Positions 19,553 through 32,227 are shown, numbered from the stretch's first letter. The stretch is 64,000 nt of DNA from Photorhabdus australis DSM 17609 (GCF_000711895.1 NZ_JONO01000005.1:1-64000); one strand, 5' to 3'. Made by a program: numbers and translations. Notes: generated by a model not told the origin, from the letters alone.

Positions 19553-20209
19553 ATGAGTGCTATCGCGCTTGGTATGATTATCTTCGCGTATCTTTGCGGT
19601 TCGATCTCCAGCGCAATACTGATCTGCCGTCTGGCTGGGTTGCCTGATCCTCGCCAACATGGCTCAGGCAATCCAGGAGCGACGAATGTATTGCGGATTG
19701 GTGGCCGCAGTACTGCAGCAATAGTACTGATTTTTGATGTTCTAAAAGGAATGATCCCAGTCTGGCTGGCTTATCAGCTTAATGTATCCCCTTTCTATTT
19801 GGGGATTACCGCAATAGCCGCTTGCCTCGGTCATATTTATCCAATCTTTTTCCATTTTAAAGGTGGTAAAGGTGTCGCAACTGCTTTTGGTGCTATTGCC
19901 GCCATTGGTTGGGATCTCATGGGTTTGATGACCGGTACCTGGCTACTGACAGTCTTACTAAGTGGCTACTCCTCTTTAGGCGCAATTGTCAGCGCCTTAA
20001 TTGCCCCTTTCTATGTCTGGTGGTTTAAACCTGAATTTACTTTTCCAGTTGCCATGCTTTGCTGTCTGGTGCTACTACGTCACCATGATAATATTCAACG
20101 CCTTTGGCGCGGTCAGGAAAACCGTATCTGGAACAAACTGAAAAAGCAAAAAGAGATGACTGAACAAGAAAAAATTCAAGCAAAGAATCAAGAAGGAAAA
20201 AAAGATTAA
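19553..20209 (+). CDS. plsY: Acyl-phosphate:glycerol-3-phosphate acyltransferase
   Basis: A 218-residue membrane enzyme (E. coli YgiH 205) that transfers an acyl group from acyl-phosphate to glycerol-3-phosphate, the first step of phospholipid synthesis. Conserved cytosolic motifs [12 protein letters not shown] (near residue 36) and [11 protein letters not shown] (near 104) are present, with about five membrane helices. GGAG precedes the ATG. The C-terminus carries a Lys/Glu/Gln-rich tail somewhat longer than in E. coli. Confidence 0.96.
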   Translation: MSAIALGMIIFAYLCGSISSAILICRLAGLPDPRQHGSGNPGATNVLRIGGRSTAAIVLIFDVLKGMIPVWLAYQLNVSPFYLGITAIAACLGHIYPIFFHFKGGKGVATAFGAIAAIGWDLMGLMTGTWLLTVLLSGYSSLGAIVSALIAPFYVWWFKPEFTFPVAMLCCLVLLRHHDNIQRLWRGQENRIWNKLKKQKEMTEQEKIQAKNQEGKKD

Positions 20210-20229
20210 CAACAGATATAAATAAAAAA

Positions 20230-20262
20230 CCAGTAACTGACTGAATTACTGGCTTTTTATTT
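20230..20262. terminator. Bidirectional terminator between plsY and tsaD
   Basis: CCAGTAA (20230-20236) pairs with TTACTGG (20246-20252), flanked by an A run on the left and CTTTTTATTTT on the right. It lies between converging genes, so it can serve both. Confidence 0.75.
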
Positions 20263-20281
20263 TCATTACATTAAAGAAGAA

Positions 20282-21295
20282 TTATAAGGCAGGTAATTCA
20301 GACAACGGCCAGCGGGCTTTGACAGTCACTCCCAGAGAATCACTCACTCCGCCTTTCAAACGGATCATACCAGCAAGCGCAATCATGGCACCATTATCTG
20401 TACAGAATTCCGGACGTGCATAAAATACTTCACCACCTAATTTTGCCATGACCTCTTCCATTCTGGTGCGCAATGTACGGTTAGCGCTGACACCACCAGC
20501 CATTACCAGCCGTTTGAATCCCGTCTGATCAAGAGCCCTTTTGCATTTGATCGCTAATGTATCAACTACCGCATCTTCAAAAGCCCGGGCAATATCCGCT
20601 CTGGTCTGCTCATCATTACTATTGTTATGAATAGTATTAGACGCAAAAGTTTTCAGTCCGGAAAAACTAAAATCCAGCCCAGGACGATCAGTCATCGGGC
20701 GCGGAAATACAAAACGCCCCACTTCTCCTCTTTGAGCCATTTTAGAGAGCAACGGCCCTCCTGGATAATCCAACCCTAACAATTTAGCTGTTTTATCAAA
20801 TGCTTCACCAGCAGCATCATCTATTGATTCACCAAGCAACTCATATTCACCGATACCTGTTACGCTAATGAGCTGAGTATGACCACCAGACACTAACAAA
20901 GCCACGAACGGAAATTCAGGACTGTTATCTTCCAGCATCGGAGCTAGTAAATGTCCTTCCATATGATGAACAGGAACCGCAGGAACATCCCAGGCAAATG
21001 CCAGAGAGCGACCAATAGTCGCCCCTACTAGTAATGCACCAACCAGACCAGGGCCAGCTGTATAAGCAACAGCATCAATATCTTTACTCGTTAATTTTGC
21101 TTCTTTCAAAGCAGCCTGAACCAAAGGAACTGTTTTGCGGATATGGTCACGTGAAGCTAGCTCAGGCACAACACCGCCATAATCAGCGTGTAATTTAATC
21201 TGACTGTATAATTGATTTGCCAATAAACCGGCCTTATCGTCATAAATTGCGATTCCGGTTTCATCGCAAGACGTTTCTATACCTAAAACTCGCAT
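20282..21295 (-). CDS. tsaD: tRNA threonylcarbamoyladenosine biosynthesis protein TsaD
   Basis: A 337-residue ASKHA-fold enzyme (formerly Gcp/YgjD). With TsaB, TsaE and TsaC it installs the N6-threonylcarbamoyl group on A37 of ANN-decoding tRNAs. The metal-binding HMEGH motif, the N-terminal [10 protein letters not shown] and the C-terminal [11 protein letters not shown] are all present. The start at 21295 (MRVLGIETS) follows the family; an upstream frame extension would add four residues. It is divergent from rpsU, as in E. coli. Confidence 0.97.
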   Translation of the reverse strand: MRVLGIETSCDETGIAIYDDKAGLLANQLYSQIKLHADYGGVVPELASRDHIRKTVPLVQAALKEAKLTSKDIDAVAYTAGPGLVGALLVGATIGRSLAFAWDVPAVPVHHMEGHLLAPMLEDNSPEFPFVALLVSGGHTQLISVTGIGEYELLGESIDDAAGEAFDKTAKLLGLDYPGGPLLSKMAQRGEVGRFVFPRPMTDRPGLDFSFSGLKTFASNTIHNNSNDEQTRADIARAFEDAVVDTLAIKCKRALDQTGFKRLVMAGGVSANRTLRTRMEEVMAKLGGEVFYARPEFCTDNGAMIALAGMIRLKGGVSDSLGVTVKARWPLSELPAL

Positions 21296-21363
21296 TACAC
21301 TACCCATAGTCCACGGAAGGGAGCCAGTTTATCATTAATGAGATAATTTGCGGGGTTTACATG

Positions 21364-21392
21364 CTGACTATTTTTGCTGTTTAGTCTATAAT
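21364..21392 (+). promoter_or_regulatory. Sigma-70 promoter of the rpsU-dnaG-rpoD operon
   Basis: CTGACT (21364-21369) and a perfect TATAAT (21387-21392) are separated by 17 bases, about 200 bases upstream of rpsU. The position fits the first promoter of the macromolecular synthesis operon. Confidence 0.7.
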
Positions 21393-21585
21393 CAGCGCCC
21401 TACGTGAAGTTCCTGTGTGGTTATCGTCAATATTACAAAACTGATTTGCAAATCTCATTGCAGGTCATCATGTAATGTTGTTTCAATTTGCTGCGGCGCT
21501 TTACAAAGCCGTATCCGTTGAAGTAAAATTCCGCACCATTTTAAGATGGCTGGCATATCACGCCAGCAAAACCGATTTCTATTGA

Positions 21586-21813
<228 letters not shown>

Positions 21814-21872
21814 TCCTTGCGGTTCACCCGCACAGTGGTTAAATTTGCAGATAATAGTAGTTGCAGATAAAG

Positions 21873-21905
21873 GCCGTGCTTTCCAAAAGGAAGCGCGGCT
21901 TATTG
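21873..21905 (+). terminator. Intra-operon attenuator between rpsU and dnaG
   Basis: GCCGTGCTTTCC pairs with GGAAGCGCGGC (one G-U pair and one bulge) around AAAA, then TTATTG follows. In E. coli a hairpin at this point partially terminates transcription so that far more S21 than primase is made; the same is inferred here. Confidence 0.7.
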
Positions 21906-21933
21906 TCGTTCATCAACGGGCGTAAAAGGGCTT

Positions 21934-23679
21934 ATGGCTGGACGAATTCCGCGCGCATTTATCAATGATTTATTAGCTCGTACCGATATCATCGAGTTGA
22001 TCGATGTTCGTGTGCCACTTAAAAAACAGGGTAAAAATTACCACGCGTGTTGTCCGTTTCATAACGAGAAAACGCCTTCTTTTACTGTTAATGGCGATAA
22101 ACAGTTTTATCATTGCTTTGGTTGCGGAGCTCACGGTAACGCTATCGATTTTCTGATGAATTACGACAGACTTGAGTTTGTTGAATCCATCGAAGAATTG
22201 GCAACCATGCACGGGTTGGAAGTGCCTTATGAAGCCGGTTCTGGTAGTAGCCAGATAGAACGCCACCAAAGGCAAAATCTTTATCAATTGATGGATAAGC
22301 TCAACAGCTTCTATCAGAATTCATTAAATACCTCCGCTGCACAACAAGCCCGGCAATATCTGGCTCAGCGCGGGCTTAGTGAAGAAGTTATCCTCCGTTT
22401 CTCGATTGGTTTCGCTCCTGCAGGTTGGGATAACACCTTGAAACGGTTTGCTCGTAGCGCGGAAGAACGTCAACAATTAAATGACGCCGGTATGTTGGTC
22501 GCAAATGATAATGGCCGCACTTATGACCGTTTTCGCGAACGAGTGATGTTTCCAATCCGTGACCGCAGAGGGCGCGTGATTGCATTTGGTGGACGAGTTC
22601 TGGGAGATGCACTCCCTAAATATCTCAACTCACCAGAAACTGAAATTTTTCATAAAGGCCGCCAATTATATGGCCTTTATGAAGTACAGCAAAGTCACAA
22701 TGAGCTTTCACAATTATTAGTGGTTGAAGGTTATATGGACGTGGTGGCGCTAGCGCAGTTTGGTATTGATTATGCTGTTGCCTCATTAGGCACTTCAACT
22801 ACATCGGAACATATTCAATTACTTTTCCGCGCTACCGATAACGTCATTTGTTGTTACGATGGCGACAGAGCCGGACGTGACGCTGCATGGAGGGCATTGG
22901 AAACAGCACTCCCTTATCTAAATGATGGTAGGCAGTTACGTTTTATGTTTTTGCCTGATGGCGAAGATCCTGATTCACTGGTTCGCAAAGAAGGCCGCAA
23001 AGCATTTGAGCAACGAATGGAACAATCTCATACATTATCCGAATTTTTGTTCGAATCATTATTGCCACAAGTTGATTTCAGCAGTCCAGAAGGAAAAACC
23101 AAGCTCAGCTCACTTTCCGTACCATTAATCAACCAAATTCCGGGGGAAACTTTACGCCTCTATATGAGGCAAGAACTCGGTAATATGATAGGCATTCCTG
23201 ATGCAGTACAGTTGGAGCATTTATTACCACAGCGTCTGGAAAACGGGAATAATTATCAGATGCCGCAGCTAAAACCGACAACTATGCGTATACTTATAGG
23301 ACTGTTGGTACAAAACCCACACTTAGCTGCTTTAGTTCCCCCTCTACAGGGAATTATGCAGGCCAAGATTGCAGGCTTACCATTATTTATGGAGCTTGTG
23401 GAGGTTTGCCGTACTCAACCGGGGCTAACAACTGGACAGCTACTAGAACAATATCGTGATACTAAATTTAGTAAACAACTTGAAAAATTAGCTACATGGA
23501 ACGATATACAAGTAGAAGAAATAGCAGAAAATACATTTCGTGACGCATTGGATCACCTCGTCGATTCTGCGTTAGAAGAACGTTTAGACATTCTTATCGC
23601 CAGGGCAAGGACTGAAGGTCTGACACAGGAAGAGCGTGAAGAAGTCCGCTTAATTAATGAGTCCCGTGCCAGAAAGTAA
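21934..23679 (+). CDS. dnaG: DNA primase
   Basis: A 581-residue primase, the same length as E. coli DnaG, which makes RNA primers for replication. The CHC2 zinc finger is visible (CPFHNEKTPSF then FHCFGCGAHG-like spacing), as are the TOPRIM acidic motifs (VVEGYMDVVAL and CYDGDRAGRDA) and a C-terminal DnaB-binding helical region. It is flanked by rpsU and rpoD in the classical operon. Confidence 0.98.
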   Translation: MAGRIPRAFINDLLARTDIIELIDVRVPLKKQGKNYHACCPFHNEKTPSFTVNGDKQFYHCFGCGAHGNAIDFLMNYDRLEFVESIEELATMHGLEVPYEAGSGSSQIERHQRQNLYQLMDKLNSFYQNSLNTSAAQQARQYLAQRGLSEEVILRFSIGFAPAGWDNTLKRFARSAEERQQLNDAGMLVANDNGRTYDRFRERVMFPIRDRRGRVIAFGGRVLGDALPKYLNSPETEIFHKGRQLYGLYEVQQSHNELSQLLVVEGYMDVVALAQFGIDYAVASLGTSTTSEHIQLLFRATDNVICCYDGDRAGRDAAWRALETALPYLNDGRQLRFMFLPDGEDPDSLVRKEGRKAFEQRMEQSHTLSEFLFESLLPQVDFSSPEGKTKLSSLSVPLINQIPGETLRLYMRQELGNMIGIPDAVQLEHLLPQRLENGNNYQMPQLKPTTMRILIGLLVQNPHLAALVPPLQGIMQAKIAGLPLFMELVEVCRTQPGLTTGQLLEQYRDTKFSKQLEKLATWNDIQVEEIAENTFRDALDHLVDSALEERLDILIARARTEGLTQEEREEVRLINESRARK

Positions 23680-23850
23680 ACACTGAATTCACGGCTTAAG
23701 TGCCGCATTTAGGTAGGGACAAAACCCTACATTTTGCCGCTATAAGTGGGCAGTGGCAATATAACGAAAACGCCCCTAAATGTTATTGTTGGCAGATTAG
23801 TTTTGCCGACCGACACCAACCCAAATACTCTGAAGTGTGGATACCGTCTT

Positions 23851-25701
23851 ATGGAGCAAAACCCGCAGTCACAGCTAAAGCTACTTGTCACCCGTGGTAA
23901 GGAGCAAGGCTATCTGACCTATGCTGAGGTCAATGACCATCTGCCGGAAGATATCGTCGATTCCGATCAGATCGAAGATATCATCCAGATGATCAATGAC
24001 ATGGGCATTCAGGTAATGGAAGAAGCACCTGATGCCGATGATCTGATGCTAGCAGAAACTACTAACGACACAGATGAAGACGCTGTGGAAGCTGCTGCAC
24101 AAGTCCTATCTAGCGTTGAATCTGAAATCGGCCGTACCACCGACCCGGTACGTATGTACATGCGTGAAATGGGTACCGTTGAATTATTGACCCGGGAAGG
24201 TGAAATTGACATTGCTAAACGCATTGAAGATGGCATCAATCAGGTACAATGCTCTGTTGCTGAATACCCTGAAGCAATTACTTATTTACTGGAACAATAC
24301 GACCGCGTAGAAGCAGGTGAGGCTCGCCTGTCAGATCTAATTACCGGTTTCGTTGATCCGAACGCAGAAGAAGACCTCGCACCTACCGCAACTCACGTTG
24401 GTTCTGAACTCCCACAAGAAGAGCTTGATGACGATGATGATGAAGACGATGAAGACAACGATGACGATAGCGATGGTGATGATGACAACAGCATTGACCC
24501 GGAATTAGCTCGTCAAAAATTCCAGGAATTGCACGAACAGTATGAAATCACCCGTAAGGAAATTAAGAAACACGGCCGTAACCATGCAAATACTACTGCC
24601 GAAATCTTAAAACTATCAGAAATTTTCAAACAGTTCCGCCTAGTACCAAAACAGTTTGATTACTTGGTCAACAACATGCGTTCTATGATGGATCGCGTTC
24701 GCCTTCAAGAACGACAAATTATGAAAATGTGTGTTGAGCAGTGCAAAATGCCGAAGAAAAACTTCATCACTTTATTCTCCGGTAATGAAACTAGTGACAT
24801 CTGGTTCACCGCTGCAAAAGCAATGAACAAGCCGTGGTCTGAAAAATTACTTGAGGTTGAAGAAGAAATACAACGTAGTCTGCAAAGACTTCGTCAGATT
24901 GAAGAAGAAACTGGTTTAACCATTGAACAAGTGAAAGATATCAACCGTCGTATGTCTATCGGTGAAGCAAAAGCCCGCCGTGCGAAAAAAGAGATGGTTG
25001 AAGCTAACTTACGTCTGGTTATTTCAATTGCTAAAAAATATACCAACCGTGGTTTGCAATTCCTGGATCTGATCCAAGAAGGCAATATTGGTCTGATGAA
25101 AGCGGTTGATAAATTTGAATATCGTCGTGGTTACAAGTTCTCAACTTACGCCACATGGTGGATACGTCAAGCAATTACACGTTCTATTGCTGACCAAGCT
25201 CGTACCATTCGTATTCCCGTTCATATGATCGAGACAATCAACAAACTCAATCGTATTTCCCGCCAGATGTTGCAGGAAATGGGACGCGAACCAACACCGG
25301 AAGAATTGGCAGAACGGATGTTAATGCCGGAAGACAAAATCCGTAAGGTACTGAAAATCGCCAAAGAACCTATCTCAATGGAAACCCCGATTGGTGATGA
25401 TGAAGATTCACATCTGGGTGACTTTATTGAAGATACAACGCTAGAACTGCCGCTGGATTCTGCAACCTCAGAAAGCCTGCGCTCAGCAACCCACGATGTT
25501 TTGGCTGGGTTAACTGCACGCGAGGCAAAAGTATTGCGCATGCGCTTCGGTATCGATATGAATACTGACCATACACTGGAGGAAGTCGGTAAACAGTTTG
25601 ACGTCACCCGTGAACGTATTCGTCAAATCGAGGCGAAAGCATTACGTAAACTGCGCCATCCAAGCCGCTCTGAAGTTCTGCGTAGCTTCCTTGATGAATA
25701 A
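23851..25701 (+). CDS. rpoD: RNA polymerase primary sigma factor (sigma-70)
   Basis: A 616-residue housekeeping sigma factor (E. coli 613). The start at 23851 ([16 protein letters not shown]) matches the family; the open frame extends back to 23746 but those 35 codons are untranslated leader. Seen: region 1.1, region 1.2 ([16 protein letters not shown]), a highly acidic Asp/Glu spacer near residues 190-215, region 2 with [13 protein letters not shown], and region 4.2 helix-turn-helix [18 protein letters not shown]. It ends the rpsU-dnaG-rpoD operon. Confidence 0.99.
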   Translation: MEQNPQSQLKLLVTRGKEQGYLTYAEVNDHLPEDIVDSDQIEDIIQMINDMGIQVMEEAPDADDLMLAETTNDTDEDAVEAAAQVLSSVESEIGRTTDPVRMYMREMGTVELLTREGEIDIAKRIEDGINQVQCSVAEYPEAITYLLEQYDRVEAGEARLSDLITGFVDPNAEEDLAPTATHVGSELPQEELDDDDDEDDEDNDDDSDGDDDNSIDPELARQKFQELHEQYEITRKEIKKHGRNHANTTAEILKLSEIFKQFRLVPKQFDYLVNNMRSMMDRVRLQERQIMKMCVEQCKMPKKNFITLFSGNETSDIWFTAAKAMNKPWSEKLLEVEEEIQRSLQRLRQIEEETGLTIEQVKDINRRMSIGEAKARRAKKEMVEANLRLVISIAKKYTNRGLQFLDLIQEGNIGLMKAVDKFEYRRGYKFSTYATWWIRQAITRSIADQARTIRIPVHMIETINKLNRISRQMLQEMGREPTPEELAERMLMPEDKIRKVLKIAKEPISMETPIGDDEDSHLGDFIEDTTLELPLDSATSESLRSATHDVLAGLTAREAKVLRMRFGIDMNTDHTLEEVGKQFDVTRERIRQIEAKALRKLRHPSRSEVLRSFLDE

Positions 25702-25727
25702 TCAAAAATTTTAATCATGCTTGATTG

Positions 25728-25763
25728 AAAAGCGTTTGCTCCGGCAGACGCTTTTGTTTTTTT
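25728..25763 (+). terminator. Rho-independent terminator of rpoD
   Basis: AAAAGCGTTTGC (25728-25739) pairs with GCAGACGCTTTT (25744-25755) with one wobble and a 4-base loop, followed by GTTTTTTT. Confidence 0.9.
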
Positions 25764-25779
25764 ACTCACAATACCAATA

Positions 25780-26556
25780 TCAATCGCGATAAAAACTCTG
25801 ATAATCAAACAATGGAGCAAAACCGAGACGTTTATATAAAGAAACACCATCAGCTGAAGCTTCCAGGTAACAAACTACCGCACCATTAATCCTCGCCTCA
25901 TTTAGGGCATATTCTATCAATGCAGTCGCATACCCCCTTCCCTGCACTTCCACAACCGTACCAATATCATCTAGACGCGCCATATTATCCAGTATTGATA
26001 AAGTTAAAGAACATACAGGACTACCATCCACGTACAGCGCATAGTGTTTTAGTTGTTTTCCAGCTTCAACTGCCGCCTGATGCCGCTCCAGATATTGCCT
26101 GGTAACATTATATTCCTCAGATGCAAAAGCACTCTCAAGCGGAATAGACCAATCCTGCAAAACAATATCAACACATCGAATATCGTGATTGACTGGCTTG
26201 TTATGCCATTCAGATAAATTTAGTTGCATAGCAGTGGTCACCCCACCATTAACAAAATTAGCTTGTTGAATATCTTGCTGAACACGCAGGTCCTCATCCT
26301 CAACAAAAACAACGCCAAAAGGTAGCCCAGTATGTTCTAAAAATTTAACACCTGAACGCAGAAAATCACTTACATCAACACATCCTTTTGTTACCAACAA
26401 AAAATTAAAAATATCTGCTTCAATCCCAGTCACATATACCCGCACATGCTCGTTTATATGTTGAGACAACTGACTAATAGACGAGAAAAAGTAATTTTCC
26501 ATCTGGTGATAAGAAGAAACAGAAGGAAGATGTTTATTATTCATATAATCACCCAT
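25780..26556 (-). CDS. GNAT-family N-acetyltransferase
   Basis: A 258-residue protein with a C-terminal GNAT domain: the acetyl-CoA loop VQGRGYAT (R/QxxGxG/A type) near residue 206, and a C-terminal SLYKRLGFAPL strand-helix. The N-terminal half is a less conserved GNAT-like region. The substrate is unknown. The ATG at 26556 is given; an ATG at 26544 preceded by GGGTGA is equally plausible and would remove four residues. It converges on rpoD. Confidence 0.8.
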   Translation of the reverse strand: MGDYMNNKHLPSVSSYHQMENYFFSSISQLSQHINEHVRVYVTGIEADIFNFLLVTKGCVDVSDFLRSGVKFLEHTGLPFGVVFVEDEDLRVQQDIQQANFVNGGVTTAMQLNLSEWHNKPVNHDIRCVDIVLQDWSIPLESAFASEEYNVTRQYLERHQAAVEAGKQLKHYALYVDGSPVCSLTLSILDNMARLDDIGTVVEVQGRGYATALIEYALNEARINGAVVCYLEASADGVSLYKRLGFAPLFDYQSFYRD

Positions 26557-26743
26557 AAAAATACATTGATTATCGTGATCATAATATAATCAACAACACA
26601 AAATATCTTATTAAAAATTAAGTCGATAACTTATAAAAACGTTAAATTAGCCATAAAAATAGCCAATATATATCGTTAACCTCTTTTACTACTTAATAAA
26701 AACCAAGTTTTGTATACAAAATGGTCATATAAATTTATAGGTC

Positions 26744-26772
26744 TAGACCGCAAGCAAAACTGTACGTATAAT
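26744..26772 (+). promoter_or_regulatory. Sigma-70 promoter of tRNA-Ile
   Basis: TAGACC (26744-26749) and a perfect TATAAT (26767-26772) are 17 bases apart, with the tRNA starting 15 bases after the -10 box. An AT-rich stretch upstream could act as an UP element. Confidence 0.7.
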
Positions 26773-26786
26773 CCCTCTCACTCAAC

Positions 26787-26863
26787 GGCCCCTTAGCTCA
26801 GTTGGTCAGAGCAGGCGACTCATAATCGCTTGGTCACTGGTTCAAGTCCAGTAGGGGCCACCA
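26787..26863 (+). tRNA. tRNA-Ile (CAU anticodon, lysidine-modified, reads AUA)
   Basis: A 77-base cloverleaf with acceptor stem GGCCCCT/AGGGGCC and an encoded CCA end. The anticodon CAT occurs in GACTCATAATC. The acceptor and anticodon arms match the minor isoleucine tRNA (E. coli ileX/ileY) rather than methionine tRNAs; decoding AUA requires TilS lysidine modification. The D-loop has one base more than E. coli. Confidence 0.95.
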
Positions 26864-26891
26864 GATTTTAGCTGTGAAAACAGATAGATAG

Positions 26892-26917
26892 ACCACTCAA
26901 GCAAGAGTGGTTTTTTT
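26892..26917 (+). terminator. Terminator of tRNA-Ile
   Basis: ACCACTC (26892-26898) pairs with GAGTGGT (26905-26911) around AAGCAA, followed by an uninterrupted T run. Confidence 0.9.
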
Positions 26918-28017
26918 ATGTCTTTTAGCCAGTGCCCCCTTTTTGTCCCCTGAGAAAATTTTTATGTCTCTGTTGTGCCATTGTTCATACACAAGGAAGA
27001 TTGTTTTTTAACCGAACGAATCAAACGCGAAAAAAATTTTCTGCCAATGAAAATATATTTACTTAACTTAGTCGATTTCAATTTTCTAATAGCCACGAGA
27101 CCGCACTAGTACTGTGTTTTGAAATTTCCTTCGGCTTATCTTCGTGATCTTACTTCTTACGTAAAATAGAAATATTTCCTTACTATCATTGTGTTAACCT
27201 TTCTGCCGTGATTCTTCCTGGATCTACAAACTGAAATTTCCTGAAAATCTTTTCAATCATTTCAGTTTGTGATTTCTCCCACTCCGCCAGTATTGGCGCG
27301 GTTTGGCAGTTTGCCTTGTAGGATTTTAAAACTGAAATAATTTTTTGATCCAAAACGTGCAGGCGGGTGCGGAGCCTGCTATCGCCCCTCTATGGCGATT
27401 CAGACAGGGGAGATTAACACCTCGCCGGAAATGAACGCCGGTCTGCAAACCCTGTTTGAATCGCCACCATCAAAGAGGGACATTGTCACTTAAGTTACCT
27501 TTTCCAATCCTCAAGATCTTGATGCTCAAGGCCACTAATGATTTCTTTGTGAAGTAATATTAAGTAATCTATCCCCAAAAAACATGAATATAAATTAATA
27601 ATAAAAATAAATGTCATATTCTATCTGCGTAAATTAATTCAATGAAAATATGTGAAGATTATAACAACATTATGATAAAAATATAAAAACACATAAATTC
27701 CATATTTAATAATAACATAAAAAAAGAATAAAAATAAAATGATATAAAAATACTAATAATTTAACTAAGTTGCGTTAAAATAAAACATACCTAATATTGT
27801 TCACTTACAGCTAATACCAGCCTACTCAATTTGTTAAAAACGGCATCTAATATTAAACCAAACCATAGCAACTCCCTTCATATTCCCACACATTTTTACA
27901 ACAAAAAAATCTCAAAAACTAAACCGATAATAAAAAAATAATAAAAACACCATTGGTTATTAAACATTAATTAAACAATTGTTGTTTTTTTGTCCCAAAA
28001 AACACAAACTGAAAATT
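26918..28017. other. Gene-poor region downstream of tRNA-Ile with phage-like remnant
   Basis: About 1.1 kb without a convincing gene. Most is very AT-rich, especially 27490-28017. A contrasting GC-rich patch at about 27350-27490 contains the inverted repeat GGCGATTCAGACAGGG (27394-27409) and CCCTGTTTGAATCGCC (27450-27465), one mismatch, 40-base loop. A 33-codon frame (27392-27493, MAIQTGEINTSPEMNAGLQT...) spans it. The wording resembles sequence found in P4-like satellite and Ash/Icd-type regions, but this is from memory and unverified. Confidence 0.4.
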
Positions 28018-28034
28018 TGTTTAAATTTTGTTTA
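28018..28034 (+). promoter_or_regulatory. PhoP box upstream of the virK/ybjX-family gene
   Basis: TGTTTA (28018-28023), a 5-base spacer, and TGTTTA (28029-28034) form a perfect direct repeat with 11-base period, the PhoP consensus. It lies 12 bases upstream of TATAAT (28047-28052), the position used by class I PhoP-activated promoters. Confidence 0.85.
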
Positions 28035-28046
28035 ACACTTAAATAG

Positions 28047-28052
28047 TATAAT
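28047..28052 (+). promoter_or_regulatory. -10 box of the PhoP-dependent promoter
   Basis: A perfect TATAAT with no good -35 at 17 bases; the PhoP box overlaps where it would be. This is typical of an activator-dependent promoter. Confidence 0.7.
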
Positions 28053-28094
28053 AAGCTGTTTAAGTTGTTTCATCCTGCTGTCTTAGGAAAAGAA

Positions 28095-29036
28095 ATGGAA
28101 TATATATATCAATATCAACCTGCTAGCTCAGGTATTCGACTGTTTACAGATTTAGTCGGAAAAAAAATCAGTCCCAGCCCCCATTGGTATTCTGCACAGA
28201 ACCGCACTAAGTTTGCTTTGCGTAGTGCATTGATGCCAATATCAACACTAAAACTCTTAAACCAGATAGTTAATACACCATTTTATCTGGATATTTTGAA
28301 AAAACAGCCATGTTTGCCATCTAAGTTACATCGCCCTTATTTGAGTATCAACTTCAACAGGGGACAAACATTACGCGCAATAAATGAACATTATCAACTC
28401 TTATTTACCGGGTTAAATAAGTCCATTATTAATAAAATATTTTGTTCCAATGCATATCCATTAGCAGTTATCAATGGTAAAAGTGGAACTTATACTATTT
28501 TTATAGATTCCATGGACTGTTTTAATAAGGAAGGTGAACTCACTTTATTTATTAGAACAGAAGATAATAAAATTCTGGCAAAATGTGCCTTTACACTATT
28601 GACTATTGCCGGTAAAAAGACACTGTTTATTGGTGGACTACAAGGTTCTAAAGAAGACACGACCCTTGACATTATCCGCCATGCAACGAAAGATTGCCAT
28701 GGTTTATTTCCGAAACGCTTGCTACTTGAATCCGTCTGCCACTTTGCTGCTCACTTTGGATGTCAGCAAATTCTGGCAGCCAGCAATGATACTCATATCT
28801 ATAAAAGCCTGCGTTATTGGCACAAAAAGAAAGACAAATTAGTTGCTGACTACGACGCTTTTTGGGAATCATTAGGTGGAGAAAAGAAAAAAAATAAAGA
28901 TTTTTATTTACCATTATCCATTGAAAGAAAATCTCTTGAAGATATAGCCAGTAAAAAACGAGCTGAATATCGCCGCCGTTATCAATTACTGGACGAACTG
29001 GACAATGAAATGCGGGATTCCCTGTCTTCAAATTAA
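28095..29036 (+). CDS. VirK/YbjX family (DUF535) protein
   Basis: A 313-residue cytosolic protein without signal or membrane segments. It resembles the VirK/YbjX family, whose members in Salmonella and E. coli are PhoP-PhoQ regulated and linked to resistance to antimicrobial peptides and to virulence; the biochemical activity is not established. The start at 28095 is chosen for TAGGAAAAG upstream; a TTG at 28065 lies too close to the predicted transcription start. The PhoP box directly upstream agrees with the family's usual regulation. It stands alone in AT-rich DNA. Confidence 0.85.
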   Translation: MEYIYQYQPASSGIRLFTDLVGKKISPSPHWYSAQNRTKFALRSALMPISTLKLLNQIVNTPFYLDILKKQPCLPSKLHRPYLSINFNRGQTLRAINEHYQLLFTGLNKSIINKIFCSNAYPLAVINGKSGTYTIFIDSMDCFNKEGELTLFIRTEDNKILAKCAFTLLTIAGKKTLFIGGLQGSKEDTTLDIIRHATKDCHGLFPKRLLLESVCHFAAHFGCQQILAASNDTHIYKSLRYWHKKKDKLVADYDAFWESLGGEKKKNKDFYLPLSIERKSLEDIASKKRAEYRRRYQLLDELDNEMRDSLSSN

Positions 29037-29088
29037 AATTAGAATCAGGCAGTCAACTTTCTCAGGACGGCCTGATCTTAAAATTAAT

Positions 29089-29688
29089 TTACCTTGGCTT
29101 AACCATCTGCCATTCAAGATGGGTTTTAACTGTAGGCCACTCACAGCTGATGATGCTGTAAACACAAGTATCCCTAATACTGCCCTCTTTAGATACAGTA
29201 TGATTACGCAGAATTCCATCGAGTTTTGCCCCCAGCCGTTCTATCGCTTTCCGGCTCTGATGATTAAGAAAATGGGTACGGAATTCTACTGCAATACAAT
29301 CCAATTCTTCAAAAGCATATTTCAATAGCAGATATTTCGCTTCTGTATTGATATGTGTCCGCTGAACAGAACGCGCATACCAAGTGGAACCGATTTCCAC
29401 CCGGCGAGCATTAGGATCAATACTCATATAAGTTGTCATTCCAACTGCTTTACCCGTCCGAGGGTCAACAATAGCAAAAGGCAACATAGTGCCTTTTTCA
29501 TGTAGAAATAAACGGCGATCAATTTCTTTGCTTAGCTCAGCCGGCGCAGGAATGCTGGTGTACCACAATTTATACAGTTCCCCCTCTTCAATTGCCTGTA
29601 TAAATTCATCATTCCTCTGGTGTGTCAGAGGTTCAAGAGTAACTCCTTTTCCTACCAAAGTTATCCATTTAGTCATTTGCCTTTTCAT
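29089..29688 (-). CDS. GNAT-family acetyltransferase (RimJ/RimL-like)
   Basis: A 199-residue acetyltransferase of the RimJ/RimL type: GKGVTLEPLTHQRNDEF at the N-terminus, AVGMTTYMSIDPNARRVEIGSTWY in the middle, and NHQSRKAIERLGAKLDGILRNH near the C-terminus. Such enzymes acetylate protein N-termini or small molecules; the substrate here is unknown. An ATG at 29676 after AAAAGG is an alternative start. It converges on the virK-family gene and is divergent from fadH. Confidence 0.85.
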   Translation of the reverse strand: MKRQMTKWITLVGKGVTLEPLTHQRNDEFIQAIEEGELYKLWYTSIPAPAELSKEIDRRLFLHEKGTMLPFAIVDPRTGKAVGMTTYMSIDPNARRVEIGSTWYARSVQRTHINTEAKYLLLKYAFEELDCIAVEFRTHFLNHQSRKAIERLGAKLDGILRNHTVSKEGSIRDTCVYSIISCEWPTVKTHLEWQMVKPR

Positions 29689-29891
29689 AATAGTTGCTTT
29701 TTATCAAATAGATAGAAGACATTACCCTATCCCGTAACTAAAATCGGAATGAGGTTAATATATGAGAAATTCATCTTTCATTCAAAGTTAAACGACCACC
29801 GGCGAGGAACATGATAACTAATACAACTTGGAAAAAACTAACAATTTCAATCTGCCATGTTCCTGCCTCATCGTTCAGAAAAAAATATTAA

Positions 29892-32096
<2,205 letters not shown>

Positions 32097-32143
32097 TAAA
32101 AATGGTCTTGTATAAACCCGTGAAGATACAGTAGATACCCAAG

Positions 32144-32180
32144 CCGCGCCATTCCTGGCGCGGACTCCTTATTCTTTTTT
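32144..32180. terminator. Stem-loop between converging fadH and sstT
   Basis: CCGCGCC (32144-32150) pairs with GGCGCGG (32157-32163) around ATTCCT, with a T-rich run about 10 bases later. A nearly identical stem occurs after dolP (46361-46383). Confidence 0.6.
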
Positions 32181-32227
32181 ACCAATTATTACATCTTCTA
32201 ATGTCGGCCAGATTAAGCCTCTATCAA

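Noticed and set aside
24009-25607. Several minus-strand frames inside rpoD
   Set aside because: Shadows of a strongly conserved gene with biased codon use.
27392-27493. 33-codon frame in the GC-rich patch near tRNA-Ile, considered as a small gene
   Set aside because: No ribosome binding site and it spans a 16-bp inverted repeat, so it was kept only as part of a possible phage remnant.
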